Origin: Gracilaria domingensis
Lineage: Eukaryota; Rhodophyta; Florideophyceae; Gracilariales; Gracilariaceae
Assembly: GCA_022539475.1 (NCBI GenBank)
Contig: VCMS01000074.1
Coordinates: 141,784-205,783 of the forward strand
Direction of reading: 5' to 3'
Length of the DNA: 64,000 bases
The translations under genes and the position numbers were made by a program. This document shows positions 20,691-30,305 of this stretch, one piece after another (positions within the stretch are counted from its first letter, which is position 1; every line of letters starts with the position of its first letter). The notes beneath the pieces are model-generated. The model did no database searches and had not been told where the DNA came from. It saw only the letters and a program-made list of their open reading frames with translations.

Positions 20691-22705
20691 GACGCCTTAA
20701 ACAGCGAATGCAACAGAATCTTTGCAAGTTTGGTTTTCAGGACTTTCTCTGCCCCGGCGGCGTTCCCAAATCTCTCTCGAAGCTCTCGCGGCTCGGGCTG
20801 AAGCTTCGTGATTGGGTACTTCTTACGCAGCTCGTGATACGATTTAACAAACGCGTCCACATCAAGCAAACAGGTGGTGTGATCCATTTGTTCCATGACA
20901 ACCTCTTCTATAACATCGACGTCCAAGCTTGCATCCATACCAGCTTGTCTGAGTTGGTGCTCTAGTGCGTGCCGCAGCTCGGTTTTCGCCACCTTAACAG
21001 TGATGGTTTGTTTGTCCGCGGGAGATGCAGGCGCAACTGAACGAAATCTAAGGTGTAGCTTGGTGTCGATTTCGTCGTCTACTGCTTCGCCAGAGTGATG
21101 AGAATCCGCAAGCTCTTCTATCTCTACGGCAAGACGCTGCTGTAGATTCGGAAGCGTCTTGAAATCAGTCTGTTCCACCACAGCCTCCACGCGTTTGCGC
21201 GCAACCGGATCCAGCTTGCTGATGTACTGGTCACTCGTGATCACGGAAACGGTTCGGAAGTGGCTGATGTCCACTGCCATGACTTCGTTGACCGCGGTAG
21301 AAGCGCCTGAGCTGAATTGTTCCACACTGAAGCCAAAGGCAACCTCAGCGGCGGCAAAAGAAGCGCCGGCAAGCATGTCGCCAACAATGGGGATCATAGA
21401 GAGAGAGAAGCCCAGTACACCGGCAATGGTGCGGTTGCGCTGCTGCTTTTGAAGCAGCCCGTGCAGCTCCTGAAGACTGGCGGCCATGTTTTTCATATCA
21501 GAGAGCATTTGCTGCTGTCCGTTGCACAGTTGCTCGAATCGTGCTGCAGCTTGATTCGTCCACTGCTCCAGCGCACCGACGCGATGGTGCAGCACATTGA
21601 TCTCGCGCGCGACGGAAACGAGCGCGGACTGCATCTCCAGGCGCAGGTCGCGGATCTCGGAGCGCAGATCGGCGACCACCTTGACAAGCACGGCGTTTCC
21701 ATCGCGAATGAAACGCTGGCGCTCGGCGTACGACAGCAGCCCGGACAGCCAGAACTTGTGCTCGTTGCTGAGAGCGAATTTGGTGACGGGCAGGTACACG
21801 TTCTCGAGCAGATAGTCGCGGCTGCCGCCAAAGGTAGCGATTTGCGAGCGCGAGAGAACACGCTGGCGCACGGCGAGCAGCAGCAGGTGGTGCGCGAGCA
21901 CAAAGTGGGAGAAGGAGGTGATGTGGTGGGCTTTGAGCGCGGCGAGCAGCTGCGGCGGAGTGATGTCGGCGGTTTTGGCGTGGAGCCAAAGCTGCTGCAG
22001 TGCAGTGAGTGGCGGCGGACTCGGTGGAGACGGCGGGGGCGGGGGGGAGCTGAGTTGCTGGATCAAGGGGCTGTCGCGCGGCAAGAGCGACAGCGGCGTC
22101 TCGCCGGCGTTGTTCTGTGCGCGCGGGTCGGCGCCGGCGCGCCACAGCGCCAGCGCGGCCGGCTCATGATTCTTTTTGGCAGCGGCGTGAAGCGGCGTGT
22201 CGCCCTTTGCTGTTGTGCGGTGCACATCGGCGCCGCGCGCCAGCAGCGCGTCCACCACCACCACGTGGCGCGCCTCTGCGGCCTTGTGCAACGCAGTCCA
22301 GCCATTTGAGGCAACCGCGTTCACATCGGCGCCGCGCGCCAGCAGCGCTTCCACCACCGCCACGTGGCCATAAATTGCGGCCTTGTGCAACGCAGTCCAG
22401 CCATTTGAGGTGGCCGCGTTCACATCGGCGCCGCGCGCCAGCAGCGCTTCCACCACCGCCACGTGGCCATTACATGCGGCATTGTGCAACGCAGTCTTGC
22501 CAAATGAGTCGGTTGCGTTCATATCGGCGCCGCGTGCCAGCAGCGCTTCCACGATGGCTACGTGGCCTTTCGTTGCGGCCCAGTGCAACGCAGTCTCGCC
22601 ATATGAGTTGGTCGCGTTCACATCGGCGCCGATCGCCAGCAGCGTCTGCACGCGACCCAAATCGCCTACTTTCGCCTCATCACGCAGCTCGTCGTTGAAG
22701 CCCAT
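20525..22705 (-). CDS. Ankyrin-repeat protein with coiled coil and Gly-rich hydrophobic segment
   Basis: The first ATG is at 22705 (frame open to 22807), giving 726 aa. Residues about 14-210 are six ankyrin repeats of 33 residues (NGWTALHKAA..GHVAVVEALLARGADVNA), nearly identical at DNA level with a 99-bp period. A proline linker (about 218-233) follows. Residues about 340-425 look like a coiled coil, and about 427-460 form a glycine-rich hydrophobic segment (GVLGFSLSMIPIVGDMLAGA) with GxxxG-like spacing, long enough to enter a membrane. A charged tail ends KVLFV. Ankyrins bind protein partners; the tail could be an effector or membrane module, which is inference. Its 3' end lies in a segmental duplication, and two further copies of its tail lie at 24406 and 24697. 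Confidence 0.85.
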   Translation of the reverse strand: MGFNDELRDEAKVGDLGRVQTLLAIGADVNATNSYGETALHWAATKGHVAIVEALLARGADMNATDSFGKTALHNAACNGHVAVVEALLARGADVNAATSNGWTALHKAAIYGHVAVVEALLARGADVNAVASNGWTALHKAAEARHVVVVDALLARGADVHRTTAKGDTPLHAAAKKNHEPAALALWRAGADPRAQNNAGETPLSLLPRDSPLIQQLSSPPPPPSPPSPPPLTALQQLWLHAKTADITPPQLLAALKAHHITSFSHFVLAHHLLLLAVRQRVLSRSQIATFGGSRDYLLENVYLPVTKFALSNEHKFWLSGLLSYAERQRFIRDGNAVLVKVVADLRSEIRDLRLEMQSALVSVAREINVLHHRVGALEQWTNQAAARFEQLCNGQQQMLSDMKNMAASLQELHGLLQKQQRNRTIAGVLGFSLSMIPIVGDMLAGASFAAAEVAFGFSVEQFSSGASTAVNEVMAVDISHFRTVSVITSDQYISKLDPVARKRVEAVVEQTDFKTLPNLQQRLAVEIEELADSHHSGEAVDDEIDTKLHLRFRSVAPASPADKQTITVKVAKTELRHALEHQLRQAGMDASLDVDVIEEVVMEQMDHTTCLLDVDAFVKSYHELRKKYPITKLQPEPRELRERFGNAAGAEKVLKTKLAKILLHSLFKASGGESSSSQETLSFKRTKNDWNGQEVDTMLQNLAPTENFIGEDGFVQVGMKVLFV

Positions 22706-23340
22706 CGCGGCCGCCGCGCACGATGCGCACGCTGCACTCCGGTGCAGCCGCACTTTTATACCCACGCGCTGCTTCTTGTTGCGCAACTCGCTTGCGTGCG
22801 CTCCCACCGTTGATTGCGGCCACGAGAACGAGCCTCACTGCCCGCAATCGTTAGCGCCAGTACAGCGTGCAAGCACAATGATAACGAGACAGCCGACGCG
22901 AATTGTGCGCTGCTCTCGCTCAATTTGCTCATTTCCCAATGCATTGGCACGCCCAACGGTTGCGGCGCAGTTTGCGGGCCATGGCTGTCATCATACTCTC
23001 CAAGGAATGCGGACACGACAAGTGAGCGCCCCCGTCTCCGTTACTAACATTGCGGTACCACTTCACACTTACATAACGACGAGTTGGTGTACGCATGGTC
23101 AACTGTGCTATCAGCTTCCGTCGATATAATATATATTTTATGTATAATCAAACAGGCGCCGCGAATTATGCGCCGCTCTCCCTCAACTTGCTCATTTCTG
23201 AATTCAGCTCCACAGTTTAAACGCAGTTTCAAGGCTTCGGCGGTCATACGCTCACCACAAATTGGCCGCAACAAGCGCGTCGTCCGCACAACAGCAAACT
23301 GCCAAAACACCGAGCAATCCTCTCGTGGCTCCGTGGCTCT
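22706..23340. other. Upstream region of the ankyrin gene
   Basis: No supported gene. An in-frame extension of the ankyrin ORF without ATG reaches 22807. Short AT-rich tracts lie near 23112-23140 (ATATAATATATATTTTATGT). Confidence 0.4.
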
Positions 23341-23472
23341 CGTGACCGTACGACCGCTCTGGCCACAGCAGCACGGCGCAGATCCGCCCGATGTTTGAAC
23401 CAGTTGGCCGCGCTTGCTGCGAGCACAAGTGTGGCGGAGTGTATGGCTGGGGCCGTGGCACAACGGCATGAC
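23341..23472 (+). pseudogene. Cysteine-rich family, extreme C-terminal remnant
   Basis: The DNA matches the last exon-like part of 19458-19815 (TACGACCGCTCTGG, then TGCTGCGAGCACAAGTGTGG and GGAGTGTATGG), coding CCEHKCGGVYG in the equivalent frame, with changes and no upstream coding sequence. It is the left part of duplication copy 2 and is not functional by itself. Confidence 0.6.
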
Positions 23473-24560
23473 GTGGAGCACTAATTGCTCACTAATTGAT
23501 TACACATATGCACTTGTAATTGAGAAATCAATGCTTCACACATCTTCCTCTCACAGAGCGAGCATCCTCAAGTCTCGGTAGGCTACACAAGAGTGGAAAA
23601 ACAACAGCGGCTGCTTGTGTTTCATGTTTCAAACCGACTTCCGAATCGAGAGCGAAGTGCTCAACAGTTTCCAGGAATGGGCTACCCCGTCTTCCCGCAC
23701 CACTCCTCTTCGTGACAAAAGTCGATACTCTTTCTCAACAGCCTTCTCTAACTCCCATCCCTACTGATCCTTATGAACATCGGCATCTTCGTACTCTTTA
23801 CGCCCCACTTTCTTGTCAGCAACCATCATCTTGTTGATAGTGTGTTTGTGCGCAGCTCTCTCCGACGGAGAGGGCTGCGCACAAGCACACTACCAACGCG
23901 CGCCTCCGCTGTCGGCTTGGCACATGTATTGAGGACTATCAGGCTGATGGTATCAGCCGGATAGCAAACATTACTCTCGCATCTATAACTGCCAAGTGAC
24001 ATGTTACTACCGTAAAGAAAACAACACCAGGGCCAGCATGCGGCCATGTAACACCGAAACACCGCCTCATCAAGGTCAGCGATTTTGCACAACCCCTCTC
24101 GAAGGCTGGGCCAACCCGGTTGTTTGGCCCAGCCGACAGGTTGCCCACACTCATCGGAATATTGATGATAAATGCTGCACTCACTCTCGGTGCCAGGTCA
24201 TCCAGTCCCAGTTCCGGACAGCCCACGCCGACCTCGTGTGCTCCGCCACCGGCCCACTGGCGTCGATGTCAATTACGTGATGCAGTCGCAGCTCATCATT
24301 TATGGCCTCGTGCAATTCAGCGTGCTCATGGGCCTACAATGGTGCGCATCAGCACTATTGTAGGTCCGTAGCTCGGTGCCATTTTCTTGGGCCATGCCCA
24401 ATCCATTACACGAACAACACTTTCATTCCCCCGGCAACAAAACCATCTTCGTCAATATAGTTTTGCGTTGCGGCCAACTCCTGTAGCATATCGTCCAATT
24501 GCTGCTCGTCCCAATCATTCCTCGTCCTCTTGAAGGATAATCCTTCTTGCGAGGATGTAG
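23385..24560 (+). repeat. Segmental duplication, copy 2
   Basis: Second copy of 19735-20690, same orientation, somewhat longer because of an extra stretch near 23690-23900 that contains a palindrome. It carries the remnant of the cysteine-rich gene at its left end and an ankyrin-gene tail at its right end. Confidence 0.85.
23838..23892. repeat. 55-bp foldback palindrome
   Basis: The left arm TAGTGTGTTTGTGCGCAG pairs with the right arm CTGCGCACAAGCACACTA, and inner arms CTCTCTCC/GGAGAGGG close to a 3-nt loop; the only mismatches are G-T type. It sits inside duplication copy 2 and is absent from copy 1. Confidence 0.75.
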
Positions 24561-24609
24561 TGTCTTCGGTCTCCAGCTCGCTGACACTACACTCTAGTAG
24601 GCACAACAA
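24406..24609 (-). pseudogene. Ankyrin-protein tail, duplicated fragment
   Basis: The - strand frame ends with GMKVLFV and contains SSQEGLSFKRTRNDW and IDEDGFV, matching the last 50 residues of the ankyrin protein (SSQETLSFKRTKNDW, IGEDGFV). Upstream similarity ends after about 50 codons. No ankyrin repeats or start signal accompany it, so it is a by-product of the segmental duplication. Confidence 0.7.
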
Positions 24610-24696
24610 TCTACTGATTGTTAGGAGCAGACATAAAGTTGTTACAGAAGACCACGTATACTAATGTTGACACTAACTTTGAATGTAACGTGAGGT

Positions 24697-25430
24697 TTAC
24701 AAACGTAGGTCTATTCCCACCTCAACAAAACCATCTTCCTCACGAAAGTTTTCCGTCCGGGCCAAGTTCTGTAGCACAGTATCGCGGCGCACACACCCGG
24801 GCGGCTGGCGCCCTGCAGGCGCGACCGCGCGCGCAAATGGGCAAGCACTGCGGCGTGCACATGCGGACGCGCGGCGGCGCGCAGCAGCTGCCCCGGCAGG
24901 CGGCGCACGAGCACAAAAGTATGTACAGCCGCCGCGCCGCGCCGCGGCTGTCAGCGCGGCGCCAACCGCCGCAAAACGTTTTGGCTCGCGGCGCGGCCGC
25001 GTCATCGGCGCGCGCGTCGCGGCCGCGCTCGCTCCGCGCGCAGGAGCGCCTGCGCCTCCGACGCCACGGGGCTCCGCCCTCCAAAGCGCCGCCGCTGCCC
25101 AGCTGCGGCCCGGGCGCGCGCGGTGCCGCCATCACGGCCAGCTGCGCCGCGGCCAGCGCGTAGCACATGGCCGGCGCACGCTCGTGCTCGGACGCCGCGC
25201 CGGATGACAGCACGGCGCCGCGTTGTTCACCGTCGGCTCGCAGCCGGTGGCGAACAGCTTGCGCAGCACCAGCACCAGCAGCGTGGCCGCCAGCGAGCGC
25301 GCGCGCTGGCGCAGCGTCGCGGTCGCACAGCCACGAGAACGGCGAGCGCGCCCACGAAGATGGCGAAGCGGCGCGGCGCCATCAGCGCGCCGATCGCGGT
25401 CGGGCGGAACTTCATCATTCATGATGGATC
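24697..25430 (-). pseudogene. GC-rich coding relic joined to a third ankyrin-type tail
   Basis: At 24697-24790 the - strand reads TVLQNLARTENFREEDGFVE, a third copy of the ankyrin-protein tail. The adjoining block up to about 25430 is far more GC-rich than its neighbours (roughly three quarters G+C by eye). All three - frames stay open over long distances there, with pieces such as LAATLLVLVLRKLFATGC and FAIFVGALAVLVAV that look like membrane segments in different frames. This suggests a frameshifted former gene, but GC-rich DNA gives long open frames by chance and the reading is uncertain. Confidence 0.3.
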
Positions 25431-25675
25431 GAACTAGCTGTTTGCGATGAATCTTTCGCGTCCTGTAAAGGCCCATGAGCAGATATCTATACTTGGAACA
25501 GAACAGGCCAAAACAGTTTCCTTTCCTGTCATGAAGGCGATGTTCTTTTCGCTCTGCCTCTTGCGATGGAGTAGATACATACTCGTGCACTCAAAACGGT
25601 TGTAAATCGCTCTGCCACTGCGCCAAGCTCCGTCGCCGTCGATCGCACACAGGCATCCTGCTTACATGCCATCCC

Positions 25676-26308
25676 CTAAAGCTCATACTTGAGGTAGCTA
25701 AGATCGCCCGGAACCACCACCGCGCACTCAAACTTGCGCGCCGACGCAGCCCTGACGCGTTTGCAGCACGTCTGCAGCAGCTGGAGCGCCAGCACGTCAT
25801 AGTCGCCCGGCGTGCGGCGACAGAGCTCGCCCATGCGCTGCTCGCTCTCCAGCGCGCAGAGGCGCACCGCCTCCACCTCCGCGGCGGTGTCCGCCTGCGG
25901 CCCGTCCAGCAGGAAGCGCGCCCAGCCGGGGTTGACCTCGTAAAAGTGGTTCTGCGCGCACTCGCACACAAACGCCACGCTGGACTGCAGCTCGTTGGCC
26001 GACGACGCCACCTTGGACGCGCAGCTGGCGCTGTCAAACGTGAACGCGCGCGTGTCGCGCGCGTCGGCCGGTACTTGTAGTGGGAGCGACGGTGCGAATG
26101 CGGCGACTGTTTGACGGCTTGCGGTATGATGATTATTGCGGCGGAAGGCATGGCGGGGAAGGGCGGGCATGGCGGTGGTATCTTGCGGCGCGCACTCTCG
26201 CGACCGCGGCTGCTTCCGACGGCGATGTTCGCGCGCACTTGGAGGCGGCGCTTGCGCGCGGCAAGCAGCGGCGTCAATTGCAATTGACAAGATGTAATCG
26301 AGAAGCAT
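25676..26308 (-). CDS. Hypothetical protein, 210 aa
   Basis: The frame runs from the ATG at 26308 (MLLDYILSIAIDAAAC, weakly signal-like); another ATG lies at 26170. The C-terminal 120 residues look well folded and have scattered cysteines (SASCASKV, FVCECAQNHFYEVNPGW, VRLCALES, GELCRRT, TCCKRV), ending SYLKYEL. Codon use is GC-rich like the 19.5-kb cysteine-rich fragment. The family is not recognised. The acceptor-like CACTACAAG just upstream of TACCGG on the - strand leaves open that the N-terminus is intronic. Confidence 0.5.
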   Translation of the reverse strand: MLLDYILSIAIDAAACRAQAPPPSAREHRRRKQPRSRECAPQDTTAMPALPRHAFRRNNHHTASRQTVAAFAPSLPLQVPADARDTRAFTFDSASCASKVASSANELQSSVAFVCECAQNHFYEVNPGWARFLLDGPQADTAAEVEAVRLCALESEQRMGELCRRTPGDYDVLALQLLQTCCKRVRAASARKFECAVVVPGDLSYLKYEL

Positions 26309-26751
26309 GTCGTGTCACTATGACATGGTGCCGTCTTCTTGACATTGTCACGTGATTTGCCGTGTTGCACAGCACGCGCATGGCGCGCGCCGTGCAGCTC
26401 TCTCCCCACTGCGCTGCCCGAAAGGCGCTCACCGCGCCCTTCAAGTCATCCACGAACGAGTGCGAACGACGAAGATGGAAGAGCACTCGGCGTTGTGAGC
26501 TCGTGACACAACGCCTGATGGTGGTTCCAGTTGCAACCTGTTTCCTCTTCCCACGGTGCTGTTTTGCGATGGCAGCGTGGCGGCAAGCGTTTTCCGCCAT
26601 TTATCGATATGCCGCGCCGACTGCATGCATCATGAATCTTGGTTTGTTCCGAATGTGCTCATTGACGTTCTGATCTGTCTCAAGTTGCGGAACTCCCCAC
26701 GCTTTGCCCCCCTTCGGCGCATCTCGTCACGTGAGGAGCGCAATCGCTCAT
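26309..26751. other. Spacer left of the Harbinger element
   Basis: No gene supported. Overlapping frames on both strands lack motifs. Confidence 0.4.
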
Positions 26752-27010
26752 TTAGGGGGTGTCTACATCAAAAATGGACATTTCAAAACGCGACACGGAG
26801 CGTTGTCCGCCGGCCCCAATGATTTGTTCCGACTGAAGTCGGCGGTGACGCAGCCCAGTGTAGACACGACCGGAATCGTTTCGGACAGGAAGTCGTTTTG
26901 GCGGGAAACAAGACAACGCAAACAGCAGAGCGATTCTCACAACTCAATAAAAGCTCCAGTGATGTCCCCACTGTCCGCGGAGAGTTACAGTTCTCCTCTA
27001 CATCTCACGT

Positions 27011-27478
27011 ATGACCAGAGAGAAACCATGCGTAAAGGAAGTGCTCCAACTTGCGACGGAAATGGCAAAGAAGCAGCACAACATAGCCCGATTAGCTAAA
27101 GCGTGGCAGAAGAAATTTACTCGAATCAAGCAAGACTACAGCGCATACATTCCAAAGATCAGTGAGTCAGAAAGAGACGGTGATGACCCGGATCTCTATA
27201 GTAAACCGGATTTCTATGAGGAGATGCACGAGTTAGAACATGCAAAAGCGCGACATAATCCTCCTGCTGTGCTCAATAGCGTATCAGGAACAGCAATTAA
27301 CGGTCTCAAGATAACCAGCTTGCGGAAAAGGCAAAGAGTTTTGCATGCCACCTCCACAGAAGTCTACATGACAGAATTAAAGGAATGCCAATTAAAGATG
27401 TTGGAGGAATTGAAGCGCGGTAATGACCAGAAAGAGAAGATGCGGTCTGTCAGTGAACGCTTACTCGACAAGTTCTAA
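27011..27478 (+). CDS. Myb/SANT-like protein of the Harbinger element
   Basis: The ATG at 27011 gives 155 aa. The N-terminal half carries the last part of a Myb/SANT-like domain (LAKAWQKKFTRIKQDYSAY), then the characteristic GDDPDLYSKPDFYEEMHEL and NPPAVLNS, and a charged C-terminal helix (ELKECQLKMLEELKRG). In PIF/Harbinger elements this second protein binds the transposase and helps bring it to the terminal repeats and into the nucleus. The first Myb helix is not evident in this frame, so a short upstream exon in the 26704-27099 frame is likely. Converges with the transposase gene. Confidence 0.75.
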   Translation: MTREKPCVKEVLQLATEMAKKQHNIARLAKAWQKKFTRIKQDYSAYIPKISESERDGDDPDLYSKPDFYEEMHELEHAKARHNPPAVLNSVSGTAINGLKITSLRKRQRVLHATSTEVYMTELKECQLKMLEELKRGNDQKEKMRSVSERLLDKF

Positions 27479-28716
27479 TTACTGTCGTACATTTTCTCGA
27501 TGACATAATGCAATAAAGCATCTCTCTGTTTCTTGCTCTTTGAAGTCTCGGCCGTTATAACTTCTTGTTCATCTTGCTGTTCGTCCTGTGGGAGGAACGC
27601 CTCTCCGGGGTCGTCGTTAGCAATGCACATGTTGTGCATGATGACACATGCGCTACAAAGGAAGACGATATCGCCTTCATGATGAAGTCGAACACCACCC
27701 TTGAGGACCAAGAAGCGGTGCTTCAGTATACCAAAAGCGCATTCAATGGGCTTTCGCGTGTGCGACGCAATTGCATCCCAGGTTTTGAGGACAGGGTTTG
27801 AAGCCATTTCAGCCTTGCTGCTGCTTTTCATCATATTGACATCCAAACGAAACGCACAATCGCCGATCAAGTACGGCCTTACTTCGATTCCTGCAATGTT
27901 GGGGTCCGGTATGTTTGGACCGAGCCACTGTTTGTCCTCGATCATTTTCTTGAGCGTGCAACTGTTGTATATTGTAGAATCACCGTATACACCTGGATGC
28001 CCTACATCAATATACAAGAACTTTCTGTCGGCTGACGCTACAGCAAAGAGAACAATACTGGGGTATCCTATGTAGCAGCGGTATTCGTAGTATTGAGACT
28101 CCGGACACACGGGCAAGGGAATATGAGTACCATGCATAGCTCCTACGCAGTAGGGAAGTCCTCTTATGATATGAAAGCCTTCCATAACAGCTGCCATTCG
28201 TTCTTCCCCCTGCGGTAATGCTACTTGATTGCCGAATACGGTGCATATTTCCCTGCATATTTCCTTAACGTCTCTGTCCACGGAGCTCTTGCCGATCCCT
28301 AGTTGCGCAGCTACCGCATCGCAAGACGCCTTGCCGCTGTACATCAGAAAAGAGGCCAGCCGTAGCTCCGGTTTGAGTGGTTGCCGGAAGTTTGTGGTCT
28401 GCTTCCTGATCCTGTGATGTAATCGAGAAAGAAGCTTCGTAAAGACATTTGAAGACACGCCGATTAACGCCTGCCATAAGCCACTGGCAATAAAGCTAGG
28501 CTGCAGCGCATAGTTGAAAAACCACTCAAGATCGTTGCGGACATGTTGCCATGATCTTCCGGAGGCTTCATGTCGCCGTTCAGCAGCTTCAAGTGCCATA
28601 ACAGTCACCAAAGTATCATTGTTGACGGCAACAGCCACGGCTTCTGCCTCGGTCTCAAGAGATTCAAGGGCCTGCAGAAGAAGCACAACGACAGCTTTGC
28701 GATGCCTTGAGTCCAT
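27475..28716 (-). CDS. PIF/Harbinger transposase (DDE_4), catalytic D to H
   Basis: The first ATG is at 28716 (frame open to 28776), giving 413 aa. A helix-turn-helix-like region (DAVAAQLGIGKSSVDRDV, about 133-150) precedes the DDE nuclease core. The usual first motif GAxDGTHI reads GAMHGTHIP with His at residue 195 (codon 28132-28134), one base from Asp. The second motif is PGVYGDSTIYNS (D246) and the third IECAFGILKHRF (E325). The ORF is otherwise intact, so this looks like a young copy disabled by a point change, or a sequencing difference. It would cut and join DNA at the element's ends in the nucleus. Confidence 0.9.
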   Translation of the reverse strand: MDSRHRKAVVVLLLQALESLETEAEAVAVAVNNDTLVTVMALEAAERRHEASGRSWQHVRNDLEWFFNYALQPSFIASGLWQALIGVSSNVFTKLLSRLHHRIRKQTTNFRQPLKPELRLASFLMYSGKASCDAVAAQLGIGKSSVDRDVKEICREICTVFGNQVALPQGEERMAAVMEGFHIIRGLPYCVGAMHGTHIPLPVCPESQYYEYRCYIGYPSIVLFAVASADRKFLYIDVGHPGVYGDSTIYNSCTLKKMIEDKQWLGPNIPDPNIAGIEVRPYLIGDCAFRLDVNMMKSSSKAEMASNPVLKTWDAIASHTRKPIECAFGILKHRFLVLKGGVRLHHEGDIVFLCSACVIMHNMCIANDDPGEAFLPQDEQQDEQEVITAETSKSKKQRDALLHYVIEKMYDSN

Positions 28717-28895
28717 CGAGCAAAATAGGTAGATGTCCAGAGCGTGGGTACCCCTCTGTAGCGTACCCAATTTCACGACGATCGTAGACGCGCCGGAGAC
28801 AAATGCTTCGTGTCATATTGGGACAAACTTTTTACCGGTTCATGGGGAATTAGACAAAGAGCGTTGTGAAATGTCCAGGTGTAGACACCTCCTTA

Positions 28896-30059
28896 GAACG
28901 GCTGTATGTGTGGCCCATCAGTTTGAGTACATGGCCATACAGGCACCGCCTCCACGCGCACACTCCGCTCTGTCAGCTGCGCTCGATGCTGCATTGCATG
29001 CGTAGTGCGCAAAATACGTCGTGGATTGACGTGGCGCTTGCCTGGAAAGTTACCATCTTCGTGAACGTGTTACCAGTGGTAACACGTTCACGGAGATGGC
29101 GAGAAAGCACTTTTTGCAACGAATCCATCTCGGGCTCACAGCACCCAGACCGCGTAGCTGCTGGCCGTTAAATTGATGTAGTACTTGATATACGCGGAGG
29201 AACCGGGTCACAAGCCGCGCTCGGTGCGTCCGCCGCAACGCGCAGTATTGCTACCGCAAGTCGCACACGCTGCCAAACGTGCTGCAAGCGCGCCTTCGCG
29301 GCAGCACCGAACATTAGCGGCCCATTCTGTCTTTGGTCGCAAACGTTCAACATTGCAGCAGCACTGAGCCGCGATCGAGGAAACCAGAGCGCGAGCACAG
29401 CGTGCAGACCACGGAGAACGGCTACACGGAGCGGGCAACCTTGTCCGCAAGGCCGCGAGCAACCGGCGCGCAGCTCCTTGGCCCACTGTCCGCCCGACAG
29501 AACGGCATGACGGCCGTCCACGTCCTGAAACGACCGACATGTTGGCCATTGTCGACGTGGCGTCCGCGCTGAAAAACAACTCGGTCGCAATGCAGCTACC
29601 ACCGCGCGCCTGCCTCCACGCGCTCCACCGTTCACCGCACGCCATGCAAACCGCGCAATGCGCACACAGCCTCATCACTCACACACGCCCTCCAGTAAAG
29701 GCGCTTCTGCTCCGCAGACGGTGTGGGAGCGGTTTGGGTGCACTCGGCGCCTGCCGGGGAGCCCAAATTCGGTCCCGCCCTCACGACATGAGGCTGCCTG
29801 TTTCTTTGCGAGCGAAGCACAGTCTGTTGCCCATGCTTTCTGATTTTGCTCTGAAACGTAGAGACAACGTGGTTCACTCCAGGCTGAGCCGTGCGGTTTG
29901 CAGAAGAGCTCAACGAAATCCTGCTGCGTAGCTCATTTGCTCCAGTACTTAAAAGACGCTCGGCTGCGATCTCTGTCAGAAGAGCGAGCTTGATGCAACC
30001 CAGGGAACAGAAAAACCGCCGCTTCTTGCACAACTCCCAACGTACAGTGTTTGCTAACA
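28896..30059. other. Spacer with palindrome and degenerate GC-rich block
   Basis: A 47-bp palindrome lies at 29053-29099 (arms CCATCTTCGTGAACGTGTTACC and its complement, 21 of 22 pairs). From about 29190 to 29760 the DNA is GC-rich with long overlapping frames. One + frame contains NGMTAVHVL, like an ankyrin repeat core, but no repeat can be followed. No gene is claimed. Confidence 0.45.
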
Positions 30060-30305
30060 ATGTTTTCCTTCTTGTTCATCGCGTTGCTGAGCGCCACCGC
30101 CGTGCTAGCCGCACCCGACTACGAACTCATCATCCCCGTGTCTCAGAGAATTGCCTCTCCCTGCTCGGAACAGTGCGAGCCAGCGTTCGTCTCCATGTAC
30201 AGCTGCCTGCAGGGTCTGCACGACAACCAATGCATCATAAAGAGCTGCGGCAGCCCGAGCGACCACCCGTGGACATGTCCACAGGGCAGGGATGCAGCCA
30301 AATAA
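30060..30305 (+). CDS. Small secreted cysteine-rich protein, N-terminal form
   Basis: The ATG at 30060 starts a textbook signal peptide (MFSFLFIALLSATAVLAA). The mature part contains CSEQCEPAFVSMYSC, then DNQCIIKSCGSPSDHPW, and stops after CPQGRDAAK, giving 81 aa. The fragment at 15588-15786 extends past the same point into RY-C--NPDAP, so this copy either ends early through a new stop or uses a 3' exon that I cannot locate. Six cysteines suggest a disulphide-bonded extracellular peptide. Confidence 0.6.
   Translation: MFSFLFIALLSATAVLAAPDYELIIPVSQRIASPCSEQCEPAFVSMYSCLQGLHDNQCIIKSCGSPSDHPWTCPQGRDAAK

Larger units (their letters stand above)
26755..28892. mobile_element. Complete PIF/Harbinger DNA transposon (2138 bp)
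   Basis: Inverted terminal repeats (left GGGGGTGTCTACATC..ATGGACATTTC, right complement GGAGGTGTCTACACCTGGAC) are flanked by TTA on both sides (26752-26754 and 28893-28895), the target duplication of PIF/Harbinger. Inside are the two genes such elements need, arranged tail to tail and overlapping by a few bases at 27475-27478: a Myb/SANT-like DNA-binding protein on + and a DDE transposase on -. The ends resemble those of the 985-1198 MITE. Both ORFs are intact but the transposase has a changed catalytic residue. Confidence 0.92.

Noticed and set aside
21317-22698. Long + strand frames opposite the ankyrin gene
   Set aside because: Antisense by-products of the GC-rich ankyrin coding repeats.
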